Part shown: positions 1 through 8,548 of the stretch, piece after piece
How positions within the stretch are numbered: position 1 is the first letter of the stretch
Layout of the letters: every line of letters starts with the position of its first letter
Origin: Streptomyces hygroscopicus
GTDB taxonomy: Bacteria > Actinomycetota > Actinomycetes > Streptomycetales > Streptomycetaceae
DNA length: 64,000 nt
Assembly (NCBI GenBank): GCA_002021875.1
Contig: CP018627.1
Span: forward strand, 7,502,001-7,566,000
Direction: 5' to 3'
The notes under the pieces: model-generated
Databases searched by the model: none
What the model saw: the letters and a program-made list of their open reading frames with translations, nothing else
Told to the model about the DNA's origin: nothing
Position numbers and translations under genes: made by a program

Positions 1-326
1 AAGGAGAGGAACCCCTCGACCAGGTCCTCCGACGCCGCCGCGCCGGACTTGCCCGCCCATGAGCGGTCGGCGACCAGATCGGTCAGGTTCGCACCCTCCT
101 TCGCCATCTCCTCGGCGAGCTCGAGGACGGCGCCCTCCACATCGGGGAAGTACTGGTAGAACGTCGCAGGCGAGGTCCCTGCCTTACGTGCGACATCGAT
201 GACCTTGACGTCTCGATACGGGGATGTGCTGAGCATCTCGCCGAGGCAGTCGAGCAGCTTCTGCCGCGTCGCCTGCCCGCGACGACCGGCCACCCGCCCG
301 TCGACTGTGCGTACTTGTCCTGTCAT
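1..326 (-). CDS. TetR-family regulator, 5' part only (runs off the left edge)
   Basis: About 108 N-terminal residues of a TetR/AcrR repressor are present; the rest lies left of position 1. The protein opens with MTGQVRTVDGRVAGRRGQ, then a helix-turn-helix around residues 20-65 containing VIDVARKAGTSPATFYQYF, the typical TetR recognition-helix signature. The ATG at 324-326 is the first in frame. Its place just upstream of a VOC gene and afsK matches the TetR gene I remember at this locus in S. coelicolor (SCO4421 region). Ligand and target are unknown. The sensory domain is missing, so nothing can be said about effector specificity. Confidence 0.85.
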   Translation of the reverse strand, partial: MTGQVRTVDGRVAGRRGQATRQKLLDCLGEMLSTSPYRDVKVIDVARKAGTSPATFYQYFPDVEGAVLELAEEMAKEGANLTDLVADRSWAGKSGAAASEDLVEGFLS

Positions 327-497
327 GCCGTCAGCTTACCGAGGGGTGATCGGAGCGCGATTCGGCTGCGTGCAAATGGGGTTAGGGCGGGATGAGAGGG
401 TTTGTGAGCCTCGCTGAGCAGGCTGGAATGGCTGATTCCGACCCCTGTCCGCCGTCGTCAAGCCCTCAATCACCGCTCACCCACACGTGTGAATTGT

Positions 498-520
498 GTT
501 ATCAACAGGCTGTGGATAAC
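498..520. promoter_or_regulatory. Near-perfect 23-bp palindrome carrying a DnaA-type 9-mer
   Basis: GTTATCAACAG (498-508) faces CTGTGGATAAC (510-520), matching at 10 of 11 positions around a single central base. The right arm contains TGTGGATAA, whose complement is the classic DnaA box TTATCCACA; the left arm has the variant TTATCAACA. It lies in the 480-bp gap (327-806) between the divergent TetR and VOC genes, in a locally A/T-richer stretch. It could be an operator or a DnaA-bound site. No origin-like cluster of further boxes was seen nearby. Confidence 0.4.
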
Positions 521-700
521 AACGGTGGATGACGCGGTCGGATCCGTCTTGGCACGAAAAGGATTGGCCAAATATTTCGAGTTCCGGGGCGAGCGGACCG
601 GGCGATCCCCCGTTAGCGTGGCAAGTGAGGTAAACGAGCCAAGCTGCTCCAAACCCGTGCCAAGCATATCCAAACGGGCTGTGGGCAAGCTCCGAGGGTC

Positions 701-801
701 GAGCTCCAGGACCCAGGGCCGAGCTCCAGGACCGAGCTCCGAGCTCCGATGACCGACTCCGAGGACCGAGTTCCGAAGGACCGAGGGACGCGAGAGGACC
801 C
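701..801. repeat. Degenerate 13-15 bp tandem repeat (GAGCTCCAGGACC type) ending at the VOC start codon
   Basis: About seven imperfect units begin GAGCTCC, GACTCC or GAGTTCC and end GGACC or GACC: 701-720, 721-733, 734-740, 741-754, 755-767, 768-782 and 783-801. The last unit supplies the purine-rich GAGAGGA ahead of the ATG at 807. No protein is implied. It resembles other start-proximal repeats in this window (22603-22740 and 34761-34830). Confidence 0.6.
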
Positions 802-806
802 GGGCC

Positions 807-1592
807 ATGGCGGCATTCGCGGAAGGCGTGCCCTGCTGGGCGGATGTGCTGCTGTCCGACCTCGCGGCGGGCCGGCGCTTCTACGGTGAGCTGTTCGGCT
901 GGGCCTTTGAGGAGATCGCCACGGACTACGGCTCGTACACCCGTGCCCTCCTCGGCGGTAAGGAGGTCGCGGGGCTGGTCCCCAAGCCGGACGGCCGGAT
1001 GCCCACCGTCTGGAACATCTACTTCGCCGCCCAGGACGCCGCCGCGACCGCCGCCCGGATCCGCGAGGCCGGTGGCCGGGTGATCACCCCGCCGGTGTGG
1101 ATCGACCGGTTCTGCGTCATGGCGACGGCCGCCGACCCGGGCGGCGCCGTCTTCGGGATCTGGCAGGCGGGCAGCCACACCGGCTTCGGGCGGCGCGGCG
1201 GGCCCGGTTCGTACGGCTGGACCGAGGTCCACACCCGTCAGCCGCGCGCCGTGGACGCCTTCTACCGGGCGGTCTTCGGATACGGAATGGAGCCCTCCGC
1301 CGAGGGCACGTCGGCCGACCTGGTCCTGTGGACGCCGCGCGGAGAGCCCCCGGACCCCCGTCACGCGATCGGCGGACGCGTCGTGATCGGCGAGGAGTAC
1401 CCGGCCGTTCTGCCCGCCCACTTCCTGACGTACTTTGTGGTGGCGGATTGCGATCGGACGCTGCGCACGGCCCACAGGCTGGGTGGGCGGGTTCTCAAGA
1501 CGGCCGAAGATACGCCGTCCGGGCGTTTCGCGGTCCTTGCGGACAATCAGGGCGCGGCCTTCGCCGTCATCGACACCTCGACGGCAGGCTGA
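807..1592 (+). CDS. kbpA: VOC (glyoxalase-fold) protein at the kbpA position upstream of afsK
   Basis: The 261-aa protein is built of two vicinal-oxygen-chelate modules (about residues 8-118 and 135-258), each starting with a PCWADVLLS- or GWTEVHT-type strand followed by a FYxxxFG helix (RRFYGELFGW and DAFYRAVFGY). This two-module form is common in actinobacteria as the CFP30B-like group. From memory, the gene directly upstream of afsK in S. coelicolor (SCO4422) encodes KbpA, an AfsK-binding protein of about 250 aa that inhibits AfsK autophosphorylation; position and length fit. No metal-ligand set could be confirmed, so catalysis is doubtful and a binding role is plausible. The ATG at 807 follows GAGAGGA within a tandem repeat. 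Confidence 0.75.
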   Translation: MAAFAEGVPCWADVLLSDLAAGRRFYGELFGWAFEEIATDYGSYTRALLGGKEVAGLVPKPDGRMPTVWNIYFAAQDAAATAARIREAGGRVITPPVWIDRFCVMATAADPGGAVFGIWQAGSHTGFGRRGGPGSYGWTEVHTRQPRAVDAFYRAVFGYGMEPSAEGTSADLVLWTPRGEPPDPRHAIGGRVVIGEEYPAVLPAHFLTYFVVADCDRTLRTAHRLGGRVLKTAEDTPSGRFAVLADNQGAAFAVIDTSTAG

Positions 1593-1822
1593 ACCCCGGC
1601 CGGAGCACTGGGCGATACGGGGCTGAGGGCACTTAGATGATCCTTGGTCGAACCGGACGGTCCCCGGCTCCGTATCGCCCGATGACACGACGATTCGCCC
1701 CCGGGTTCGCAACCGCCGCCTTCGCCAGAGAGAATGCAGGATGCGTGCCGCCGGTTGGTTTGTCGGTGAGACGCTGCACGGGGCTGTATTTTTTCAAGCC
1801 CCCACGGGGAGGTGGCAGGCAA

Positions 1823-4450
1823 GTGGTGGAGCAGCTGACGCAGCACGATCCGAGGCGGATCGGCCCTTTCGAGGTGCTCGGCCGTCTCGGCGCGGGCGGC
1901 ATGGGGCTGGTCTATCTGGCCCGCTCGGCATCGGGCCGACGGGTCGCGATCAAGACGGTCCGGACCGAACTCGCTGAGGACCAGCTGTTCCGTGTCCGGT
2001 TCACCCGTGAGGTGGAGGCGGCCCGTGCGGTCAGCGGCTTCTATACGGCCGCCGTCGTGGACGCCGATCCGCGCGCCGCGGTGCCATGGCTGGCCACGGC
2101 CTATGTGCCCGCTCCCTCCCTCGAGGAAATCGTCAACGAGTGCGGGCCGATGCCGGCCCAGGCGGTGCGGTGGCTGGCGGCCGGGGTCGCCGAGGCGCTG
2201 CAGTCCATCCATGGCGCGGGCCTGGTCCACCGGGATCTGAAGCCGTCCAATGTGCTGGTCGTCGAGGACGGCCCGCGCGTGATCGACTTCGGTATCGCCT
2301 CCGGTGTTTCGAACACCCGGCTGACGATGACCAACGTCGCGGTCGGCACCCCCGCCTATATGTCGCCCGAGCAGGCGCGCGACTCACGCAGCGTGACCGG
2401 CGCGAGCGACATCTTCTCGCTCGGCTCGACCCTGACCTTCGCGGCCACCGGGCATGCGCCCTTCCACGGCGCCAACCCGGTGGAGACCGTGTTCATGCTG
2501 CTGCGCGAGGGCCCCGACCTGGCCGGGCTGCCCGACGAGCTGCGGCCGCTCATCGAGTCGTGCATGCAGATGGAGCCCGAGCGGCGGCCGTCCCCGGCCG
2601 ATCTGCAGTCCCAGCTGGCCCCGCATCTGTTCGCCTCCAACGCCGACGACAGCGGTACGGCCTCGGCCTGGCTGCCGCCCGGCGCCGTCGCGCTGATCGA
2701 GCGCAAGCGCAGCGGCCGCAACCAGGTGCGCGGCGCCACCCGGCCCGCGGCCGGCGGCGGCCGTCCCGGGCACGCCGCGAGCGACGGCAGCCGGCCGTCC
2801 GCGCCGCTTCCGCCGGAGCGTCCGCCCACGCCGCCGCCCTCGTACGCCCCCGCCGCGGGAGGCCCCGCGGAGGGCCATGGCGGGCGACACGGCGCGGCCG
2901 CGCCGGGACCGGCCGGTGCGGGCGGCTGGGAGCCCGTGGGCGTGGGCGATCCGCGTGGGGGCCTGCGCGCTCCGGAGGCCGCGAGCCCGCCGAGCGCGCT
3001 GGGCTCCATCGGGCCCGGGCGGCACGCCGCCCCGTCCGCCGCCGCGCCCGCCCCGGCGCCCGCCGGGGCCGACGGTTCGGTGCGGCTGCCCGGTTCGCAG
3101 GTGCCGATCGGCCCGGGGCTCCGGGCCGACCAGGCGCGGGACCCGCAGCCGCAGCACGGCACCGGGCCCGCGACCGGCTGGGTGCGCCCGCCTGCCGGGG
3201 TGACCACGGGAGGGCTGAACGGAGGCGACGGCACGGCCGCCGTCCCGCCGCCGACCCACTCCCCGCCGGCCGAGCCGCCCGAGCCGCATGCCGCAGGAGC
3301 CGGGCACGGCCGCTGGCGTCCGTGGCGGTTCCGGATGTCCAACGACGTCTGGGGCACCCCGGCGGTGGCCGGGGATCTGCTGTATGTGACCTCGTTCGAG
3401 GTGCACGCGCTGGATGTGGCCACCGGCCGGCGCCAGTTCAAGACGCGCGACGTGGCGTGGGCGATGGCCGTGGAGAACGGCCGGATCCACGCCTCCGACG
3501 GCCCCACGCTGTACGCGCTGGACGCGGAGGACGGCGCCGAGCGCTGGCGGCTGTCGACCGACGGCTGGGTCTACTCCCTCAAGGTCGACCGCGGCACGGT
3601 CGTCACCGGGACGCGCGGCGGTGGCGTCCAGGCGTGGGAGGCGGCCAACGGCGAGCTGCTGTGGGAGATGCAGGGCCTGCAGACCGACTTCGAGACGCCC
3701 GAGTCCGGCCCGGCCGTCCACGACGGCACGGTGTATGTGTGGGCGGACGCGCGGCTGCGTGCCCTGGAGGCGCGCACCGGCGCGGAGCGCTGGTCGTATC
3801 CGGTGGGCGACGCGGCCTCGTGCGGCGGTGTGCCGCTGCGTCTGCTGGCGGCGCCCGATGGGGTCGTCTATGTCTCGGCGGGGACGCGGGTGCTCGCGCT
3901 CGATGCCGCCCGCGGGGATGTGCGGTGGCGTTTCGAGGCGCCCGCCGTCTTCCTGTGCGCCCCCGCGTACGCGCCGGGGCCCGCGGTGACCGGCGGTGGC
4001 ATCTACATCGCCGACTATCTGGGCACGGTGTACGCGCTGGACGCGGCGAACGGCCGCGACCGCTGGCGTATCGCCACCGAGGCCCGGCAGTCGATCGAGC
4101 CGGTGCTGGTGGCCGACGGCTCGGTCCATCTGGGCAGCGGCAGCGCGCTCTACACGCTCGACGCGGTCACCGGCACGCCCAAGTGGCGGTTCGCGGCGGG
4201 CGGCGAGGTCATCGGCTCGCCGGTGGTCGCCGACGGCCGGGTCCACTTCGGCTCGGCCGACCACTGCCTCTATACGGTGGACGCGGCGGGCGGACAGCTT
4301 CGCTGGAAGCTGGCGACCGGCGGCGAGATCACCGGGTCCCCGGTGGCCGCCGGGGGCGTGGTGTACGCGTGCAGCAAGGACCGGTGCGTCTACGCGCTGG
4401 ACGCGGTCAAGGGCACGGGCCAGTCCCGGCCGTCGGGCGGCCGGGCCTGA
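1823..4450 (+). CDS. afsK: AfsK, Ser/Thr protein kinase with C-terminal PQQ-type beta-propeller
   Basis: The 875-aa kinase phosphorylates the regulator AfsR in the AfsK-AfsR-AfsS cascade controlling secondary metabolism; AfsK also phosphorylates DivIVA in S. coelicolor (known biology). Visible features: glycine loop [18 protein letters not shown] lysine, catalytic [14 protein letters not shown] in RVIDFGIAS, and APE equivalent SPEQA. A Pro/Ala/Gly-rich linker spans about residues 290-490. The C-terminal half has repeated blades such as [15 protein letters not shown] and [15 protein letters not shown], typical of PQQ-like propellers. The sequence agrees closely with S. coelicolor AfsK as I recall it. 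GTG at 1823 (or the adjacent GTG 1826) is preferred because GGGGAGG lies at 1806-1812; the upstream in-frame ATG at 1637 has no comparable site and would add an unrelated 62-residue leader. Confidence 0.95.
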   Translation: MVEQLTQHDPRRIGPFEVLGRLGAGGMGLVYLARSASGRRVAIKTVRTELAEDQLFRVRFTREVEAARAVSGFYTAAVVDADPRAAVPWLATAYVPAPSLEEIVNECGPMPAQAVRWLAAGVAEALQSIHGAGLVHRDLKPSNVLVVEDGPRVIDFGIASGVSNTRLTMTNVAVGTPAYMSPEQARDSRSVTGASDIFSLGSTLTFAATGHAPFHGANPVETVFMLLREGPDLAGLPDELRPLIESCMQMEPERRPSPADLQSQLAPHLFASNADDSGTASAWLPPGAVALIERKRSGRNQVRGATRPAAGGGRPGHAASDGSRPSAPLPPERPPTPPPSYAPAAGGPAEGHGGRHGAAAPGPAGAGGWEPVGVGDPRGGLRAPEAASPPSALGSIGPGRHAAPSAAAPAPAPAGADGSVRLPGSQVPIGPGLRADQARDPQPQHGTGPATGWVRPPAGVTTGGLNGGDGTAAVPPPTHSPPAEPPEPHAAGAGHGRWRPWRFRMSNDVWGTPAVAGDLLYVTSFEVHALDVATGRRQFKTRDVAWAMAVENGRIHASDGPTLYALDAEDGAERWRLSTDGWVYSLKVDRGTVVTGTRGGGVQAWEAANGELLWEMQGLQTDFETPESGPAVHDGTVYVWADARLRALEARTGAERWSYPVGDAASCGGVPLRLLAAPDGVVYVSAGTRVLALDAARGDVRWRFEAPAVFLCAPAYAPGPAVTGGGIYIADYLGTVYALDAANGRDRWRIATEARQSIEPVLVADGSVHLGSGSALYTLDAVTGTPKWRFAAGGEVIGSPVVADGRVHFGSADHCLYTVDAAGGQLRWKLATGGEITGSPVAAGGVVYACSKDRCVYALDAVKGTGQSRPSGGRA

Positions 4451-4520
4451 CCCACCCCCAGGGGCGACGCGGTGCCGCCCGGGGCGGCTGGTCGCGGGCT
4501 GTGTCCCTGACAATTCCTGC

Positions 4521-4567
4521 TACGGTTGCGGGCGTTCATCGACCTCCTGGGAGCCGGGAGGTCGATG
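4521..4567 (+). promoter_or_regulatory. Extended -10 promoter followed by an 11-bp UTR hairpin
   Basis: TGCTACGGT (4518-4526) looks like an extended -10 element. About ten bases on, CATCGACCTCC (4537-4547) pairs perfectly with GGAGGTCGATG (4557-4567) across a 9-base loop. The hairpin would lie at the 5' end of the transcript for the gene at 4607. The paralogue at 5297 has the same arrangement, TGCTAGGGT followed by a hairpin, with alignable sequence between, which argues for a conserved leader rather than only an afsK terminator. Confidence 0.45.
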
Positions 4568-4606
4568 GGTCACTCTCTGCGTGGTCGTCGGGGGACGGGG
4601 TCTGTG

Positions 4607-5176
4607 ATGCGGCGTGGTCTACGGCTGGCGGCCGTGCTCACCGTGGTGCTGGTGGCGCTGACCGGGTTCAAGGGGCGTGGCCATGGCCACGGAGGTGGCG
4701 GAGGCGGCTGTTCCAGCTCCTCCTCGAACCACTCGGGGTCGGGCTCCGGTTCTGGTTCCGGTTCCGGTGGTTACTCGGACTCCGACGACGAGAGCTCCAC
4801 CACCGGTTCGGGCTCCGGCGGCTCCCGCTACCGCGACTACGACGATGACGACTACGGCGACAGCGCGTCCAGCGGCTCCTCGGGCGGCACCGCGTCGTCC
4901 AACGAGCCCCAGGCGACCGTCGTCGGCTGCGCGGGCAAGGCGAGCCAGGACAAGAGCGGCCGTCCGGCGGCGACCGTGAAGGTACGCAACCGCTCGGGCG
5001 CGGCCGATACCTACCTCGTCGACATGAGCTTCCAGGACCGGGACGGCTCGACCCTGACTTCCGGGCGCGCCGATGTGCGGGTCCCCGCGGGGAAGTCGAG
5101 GACCGTACGGGTGCCGCTCGATGATCCCTCGGTGTCGGGAACCGTGGTGCGGTGTGAGGTCGTCTCCGTCCTCTGA
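4607..5176 (+). CDS. Small exported Ser/Gly-rich protein, paralogue of the next gene
   Basis: The 189-aa protein starts with a signal-like segment (MRRGLRLAAVLTVVLVALTG), followed by a low-complexity region of Gly, Ser, Asp and Tyr to about residue 95, and a C-terminal beta-rich domain of about 90 residues with two Cys (VVGCAG and VVRCEV). The same C-terminal pattern occurs in the lipoprotein encoded 120 bp downstream. There the signal ends LTGC; here the same position reads LTGF, so the lipidation cysteine is missing. ATG 4607 is used (GTG 4604 is possible), behind GGGGGACGGGG. Function unknown; an Ig-like surface protein is the best structural guess. Confidence 0.75.
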   Translation: MRRGLRLAAVLTVVLVALTGFKGRGHGHGGGGGGCSSSSSNHSGSGSGSGSGSGGYSDSDDESSTTGSGSGGSRYRDYDDDDYGDSASSGSSGGTASSNEPQATVVGCAGKASQDKSGRPAATVKVRNRSGAADTYLVDMSFQDRDGSTLTSGRADVRVPAGKSRTVRVPLDDPSVSGTVVRCEVVSVL

Positions 5177-5228
5177 GAGCCGGGCCAGGCGCGCCTGTAG
5201 GTGACTTCGGGGTAGCAAAACCCGTTGC

Positions 5229-5264
5229 TAGGGTGGCGTGCACTTGTCAACCAGCCCTGGCTGG
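5229..5264 (+). promoter_or_regulatory. Putative extended -10 and leader hairpin of the lipoprotein gene
   Basis: TGCTAGGGT (5226-5234) is an extended -10-like element. It overlaps the inverted repeat TAGCAA/TTGCTA (5213-5218 and 5225-5230). Downstream, CCAGCC (5251-5256) and GGCTGG (5259-5264) form a short leader hairpin. Layout and sequence parallel 4518-4567 upstream of the paralogue. Confidence 0.4.
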
Positions 5265-5296
5265 CTTGAATGTGTCTTTTCAACGGGGGTAATGCC

Positions 5297-5860
5297 ATGC
5301 AACGCCGCTCCATGCGTATATTCGCCGTCGCCCTGGTCGGACTCATCGCGCTGACCGGCTGCGGAAAGAAGGGCCGAAGCCACGACGGCGGTCTCGGCGG
5401 GTTCGCCTCGGGCGGGAGCGGCGGCGACAACCCGGCGTCCGGTCCGACCGACCTCCCCACCGGGCTGCCCACCGGCGTGCCCAGCGGCGTCCCCTCCGAC
5501 CTCGACGTGCCGTCGTACGAGGCCCCCTCGCCCTCCTATACCTACTCCGCGCCGCCCACCTACAACTCGAACGGCACGAACGACATCACCGCCACCGGCT
5601 GCGACTACGACGAGTCGACCCACTCGTTCCAGTACACCCTCAACCTGAGGAACCCCGAGACGCAGTCCATGCACTACTCGATCACCATCGAGTGGGAAAA
5701 CCAGAGCGGCGGCAGCCTGCTGGGATCCGACTACAAGTCCGTCACCGTGGCGTCCGGCAGCAGCCAGACCCTCAGTGCCACCTCCTACCGCTACCTCACC
5801 GAGCAGACCTCCTTCACCTGCAAGGTCACCTCGGCGCTCAAGTACCCGAGCTCCACCTGA
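5297..5860 (+). CDS. Small lipoprotein with a C-terminal Ig-like domain
   Basis: The 187-aa lipoprotein has signal peptide MQRRSMRIFAVALVGLIALT followed by a clean lipobox LTGC, so it should be lipid-anchored outside the membrane. A linker rich in Gly, Pro, Thr and Ser (including repeated PTGLPTGVPSGVPS) leads to a domain of about 95 residues with two cysteines (ATGCDY and FTCKV), shared with the preceding gene. ATG 5297 sits behind GGGGGTAA. The two genes are probably a tandem duplication with separate but similar promoters. Function unknown. Confidence 0.8.
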   Translation: MQRRSMRIFAVALVGLIALTGCGKKGRSHDGGLGGFASGGSGGDNPASGPTDLPTGLPTGVPSGVPSDLDVPSYEAPSPSYTYSAPPTYNSNGTNDITATGCDYDESTHSFQYTLNLRNPETQSMHYSITIEWENQSGGSLLGSDYKSVTVASGSSQTLSATSYRYLTEQTSFTCKVTSALKYPSST

Positions 5861-5905
5861 GGCCCCGAGCCGATCCGGGGCCGGCGGCCTCACCGCGTGG
5901 CGGCC

Positions 5906-6673
5906 TCACCGCGTACGGAAGCCGGGCGTACGGGCCGCGAAGAGCGCGGCCTGGCGCCCCGGCGGCAGATTGCCCAGCGCGATCAACTGCGGGGCCTGGG
6001 CGAGCGCCTGGGCCAGCGCCGCCTCCTTCGCCGCCCATAGCGCCCTTACGGTCCCCTGTACCGCCTCCGTCGGGTACGACGCGATGACCGACGCGGCGCG
6101 CATGGCCGCCGTAAGGGCCTCACCGGCCGGGGCGACCTCGCTGACCAGGCCCGTCTCATACGCCCGCCGGGCCGAGAGCCGCTCCGCCGCCCCCATCAGC
6201 GCCATCCGCGCGACCTCGCCCATCGGCATCCGCTGCGCCATATAGACGGCCTCGTAGGCGCTGACCATTCCATAGCTGGTGTGCGGATCGAAGAAGGCCG
6301 CCGTCTCGTCGGCGACGATGAACTCGGCCTCGCCCAGCAGATAGAACGCCCCGCCGCACGCCATTCCGGCCACCGCCGCGACCACCGGCTTCCACAGGTC
6401 GTTCGCCTTGGGCCCGACGGTGCGCAGCGGATCGTCCATCGCGTAGGGCGACGGCGGCTGCGCGACCTCCACCGAGCGGTCGATGCCGGTGCTGAAGGCC
6501 CGGCCGCCCGCGCCGGTGAGGACGACGGCCCGGACCGTGTCGTCGTGGCGGAAGCGCCGCCATACGGCCGTCAGTTCGCCGACCGTCTCCAGGTCGATGG
6601 CGTTGTGCCGCTCGGGCCGGTCGAGGGTGACGACCGCGACCCCGCTCTCCTCCACCCGGGTGCGGACCGTCAT
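5906..6673 (-). CDS. Enoyl-CoA hydratase/isomerase (crotonase family)
   Basis: The 255-aa crotonase-fold protein reads VAVVTLDRPERHNAID near the N-terminus, then the oxyanion-hole segment GAGGRAFSTGIDRS and the second signature VVAAVAGMACGGAFYLL. It is the last gene of a three-gene unit. Its ATG (6671-6673) overlaps the TGA of the DUF35 gene (6670-6672), so translation is coupled. In beta-oxidation-type pathways such enzymes hydrate an enoyl-CoA before retro-aldol or thiolytic cleavage, fitting the neighbouring Ltp-type thiolase and acyl-CoA synthetase. The glutamates of classical hydratases could not be placed with confidence, so isomerase or lyase activity remains possible. Confidence 0.85.
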   Translation of the reverse strand: MTVRTRVEESGVAVVTLDRPERHNAIDLETVGELTAVWRRFRHDDTVRAVVLTGAGGRAFSTGIDRSVEVAQPPSPYAMDDPLRTVGPKANDLWKPVVAAVAGMACGGAFYLLGEAEFIVADETAAFFDPHTSYGMVSAYEAVYMAQRMPMGEVARMALMGAAERLSARRAYETGLVSEVAPAGEALTAAMRAASVIASYPTEAVQGTVRALWAAKEAALAQALAQAPQLIALGNLPPGRQAALFAARTPGFRTR

Positions 6674-7239
6674 GGCCGCTCCAGCAGCCAGCGCACCACC
6701 GTGAGCCCGCCGTCCGTCGCGTGGAAGGCGGCCTTCACGGGCGCGCCGATACGGATCCGCTCCGGCGGGACCGAGTTCAGCGCGGCGTCCGCGGCGGCGA
6801 CCAGATTGCCCACCAGCCGGATGCGCGGGGCGTCCGTGAGCTCCACGAGGACGACGTTGTACGGCGCCTGTGCCGCGTAGGCGGGCAACAGCGGGGGATG
6901 GGGCAGAACGTACGACCAGATCCGGCCACGGCCGCTCACCTTTTTCCACAGGCAGTCGAAGGACTGGCAGTGGGGGCAGCAGGGCCGGGGCGGAAAGCGC
7001 GGTTCGCCGCAGTCGGCGCAGCACTGGACGCGCAGTTCGCCGCGCGCCGCGTAGGCGAAGAAGGGCGCCCCGTCCTCGTCGGGCACGGGCGCCAGCAGCC
7101 CGTCGGACTCCTCGCTTCCGCCGCTCGCGGCCGTCGCCGTGTCAGCCGTCGTCTCAGCCGTCGTGTCCGTTGTCGCGTCAGCCGTCGTGTCCGTTGTCGC
7201 GTCAGCCGTCGTGTCCGTCGTCGTGTCCATCTGTGTCAT
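6670..7239 (-). CDS. DUF35 OB-fold/zinc-ribbon protein, partner of the thiolase
   Basis: The 189-aa protein has a rubredoxin-like zinc ribbon with two CxxC pairs (CADCGEPRFPPRPCCPHC), followed by an OB-fold (SGRGRIWSYVLPHPPLLPAY onward). DUF35 proteins bind thiolase-like proteins; ChsH2-Ltp2 in steroid side-chain degradation is the characterised example. Its neighbour is exactly such a thiolase. The N-terminal 35 residues are a Thr/Ala/Asp repeat from a DNA tandem duplication and are unlike the family. ATG 7239 is preferred, 12 bases after GAGGAG; TTG 7251 overlapping the thiolase stop is the alternative. Confidence 0.85.
   Translation of the reverse strand: MTQMDTTTDTTADATTDTTADATTDTTAETTADTATAASGGSEESDGLLAPVPDEDGAPFFAYAARGELRVQCCADCGEPRFPPRPCCPHCQSFDCLWKKVSGRGRIWSYVLPHPPLLPAYAAQAPYNVVLVELTDAPRIRLVGNLVAAADAALNSVPPERIRIGAPVKAAFHATDGGLTVVRWLLERP
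7141..7230 (-). repeat. 24-bp in-frame tandem repeat encoding the Thr/Ala/Asp tail of the DUF35 protein
   Basis: About three copies of a 24-bp unit (plus strand GCCGTCGTGTCCGTTGTCGC with TCA) are followed by degenerate copies. Each encodes eight residues of the TTDTTADA type at the extreme N-terminus. The period is a multiple of three, so copy-number change would not shift frame. Confidence 0.7.
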
Positions 7240-7247
7240 GGCGTCGG

Positions 7248-8432
7248 TCAACTCCTCAGCAGCAGGGCCGATGTGGGAACCCCTTCACCCGCCGTGACCA
7301 GGCAGGTCGTGGCGCCGGGGACCTGGGCGGTGCCGGTGCCGCGCAGCTGTCTGACCCCTTCGGTGATGAGGTTGAAGCCATGGACGTACGCCTCGCTGAG
7401 GCCGCCTCCGCCGGTGTTGAGCGGCAGCCGTCCGCCGATCTCCAGCGCGCCCCCCTCGGTGAAGGCGGCGCCCTCGCCGCGGGCGCAGAAGCCGTAGCCC
7501 TCCAGGGAGAGCGGGATCAACGGGGTGAACGCGTCGTAGATCTGCGCGACATCCACATCCTGCGGCCCGAAGTCGGCGGTTTTCCACAGCCGCCGGGCGG
7601 CGGCCCAGGAGGGGCCGGTGAGCGGGTCGTCGTTCCAGTAGTTGACCATCCCGTGGTGCTGGGCGGGCAGCCCCTGGGCGGCGGAGTGCACGTACACAGG
7701 CCGTTGCCGGCAGTCGCGCGCCCGCTCGGCCGACACCACCACACAGGCCAGCGCGCCATCGGTCTCCAGGCAGTTGTCGAAGAGGCAGAGCGGTTCGCTG
7801 ATCCAGCGTGCGGTCATATACATCTCGCGGGTCAGCGGGCGGTCGTACATGATCGCGGCGGGGTTCTGATTGGCCCGGTTGCGGCAGGCCAGCGCCACAT
7901 TGAAGAAGTGATCGCGGGTCGCGCCGTACTCATGCATATAGCGCCGGGCCAGCAGCCCGATCTCATCGGCCGGGCGCAGCAGTCCGTACGGCCGGGTCCA
8001 CTGGGCCGGGGTGGGCAGCTGCGCCCGGGTGTTGGTCCAGGGGCGCGGTCCGCTGCCGCGTTTGCGCGACCGCCAGGCCACCCCGACGCTCGCCTGTCCG
8101 GTGGCGACCGCGGCGGCCAGATGCGCGACGGTCGCACAGGAACCGCCGCCCCCGTAGCCGACCTTGCTGAAGAAGGTCACATCCCCGGCGCCGATGGCCT
8201 TGGCGACCTCGACCTCGTCGGTCTCCTCCATGGTGTACGAGGCGAAGGCGTCCACCTCGGACGGGGCGATACCGGCGTCGTCGAGCGCGGCCAGGATCGC
8301 CCGGCAGGCCAGGGTCTTCTCGGATTCGGGGAGACGTTTGGCGAACGGGGTCTGCCCGATGCCCGCTATCGCCGTCGCGTCCTTCAAGGTCGCCCCCGCC
8401 GTCGCCCCCGCCGTCGTCCTCGTCGCCCCCAT
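7248..8432 (-). CDS. Thiolase-fold lipid-transfer protein (Ltp/SCP2-thiolase family), probable retro-aldolase or thiolase
   Basis: The 394-aa thiolase-like protein opens IAGIGQTPFAKR, has GYGGGGSCATVAHLAAAVAT in the first half, DVAQIYDAFTPL in the second, and a terminal GGGGLSEAYVHGFN segment. Members paired with DUF35 proteins, such as Ltp2 with ChsH2, cleave side-chain acyl-CoAs by retro-aldol chemistry; others are true thiolases. The order thiolase-DUF35-crotonase with overlapping or abutting ends indicates one transcript. ATG 8432 is chosen for its GGAGG five bases upstream; GTG 8456 would add eight repetitive residues. The promoter region holds the 19-bp dyad at 8487-8505, shared with the divergent acyl-CoA synthetase. 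Confidence 0.85.
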   Translation of the reverse strand: MGATRTTAGATAGATLKDATAIAGIGQTPFAKRLPESEKTLACRAILAALDDAGIAPSEVDAFASYTMEETDEVEVAKAIGAGDVTFFSKVGYGGGGSCATVAHLAAAVATGQASVGVAWRSRKRGSGPRPWTNTRAQLPTPAQWTRPYGLLRPADEIGLLARRYMHEYGATRDHFFNVALACRNRANQNPAAIMYDRPLTREMYMTARWISEPLCLFDNCLETDGALACVVVSAERARDCRQRPVYVHSAAQGLPAQHHGMVNYWNDDPLTGPSWAAARRLWKTADFGPQDVDVAQIYDAFTPLIPLSLEGYGFCARGEGAAFTEGGALEIGGRLPLNTGGGGLSEAYVHGFNLITEGVRQLRGTGTAQVPGATTCLVTAGEGVPTSALLLRS

Positions 8433-8486
8433 GGCCGCCTCCGTGGTCGCGTTCACCGGTGCTGACAGCGGGGAAGGCTACCGCTA

Positions 8487-8505
8487 ATCTGACGGGTAGT
8501 CAGCT
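8487..8505. promoter_or_regulatory. Regulon operator site A (ATCTGACG-N3-CGTCAGAT type)
   Basis: The sequence is ATCTGACG GGT AGTCAGCT: left half perfect against the consensus of the six sites, right half with two mismatches. It lies between the divergent thiolase operon (start 8432) and acyl-CoA synthetase (start 8549), so one bound repressor could control both. Confidence 0.6.
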
Positions 8506-8548
8506 AGTGGGGTCGTCCGTCCCGGGTTCCGGGGAGGGGAGCGGTCCG

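Noticed and set aside
498..520. DnaA-type boxes considered as part of a replication origin.
   Set aside because: Only one perfect and one variant box; no dnaA, dnaN or cluster of boxes nearby.
1637..1822. An earlier ATG in frame with afsK that would add 62 residues.
   Set aside because: No ribosome site at 1637; the added residues are unrelated to AfsK, whereas GTG 1823 has GGGGAGG and gives the expected N-terminus.
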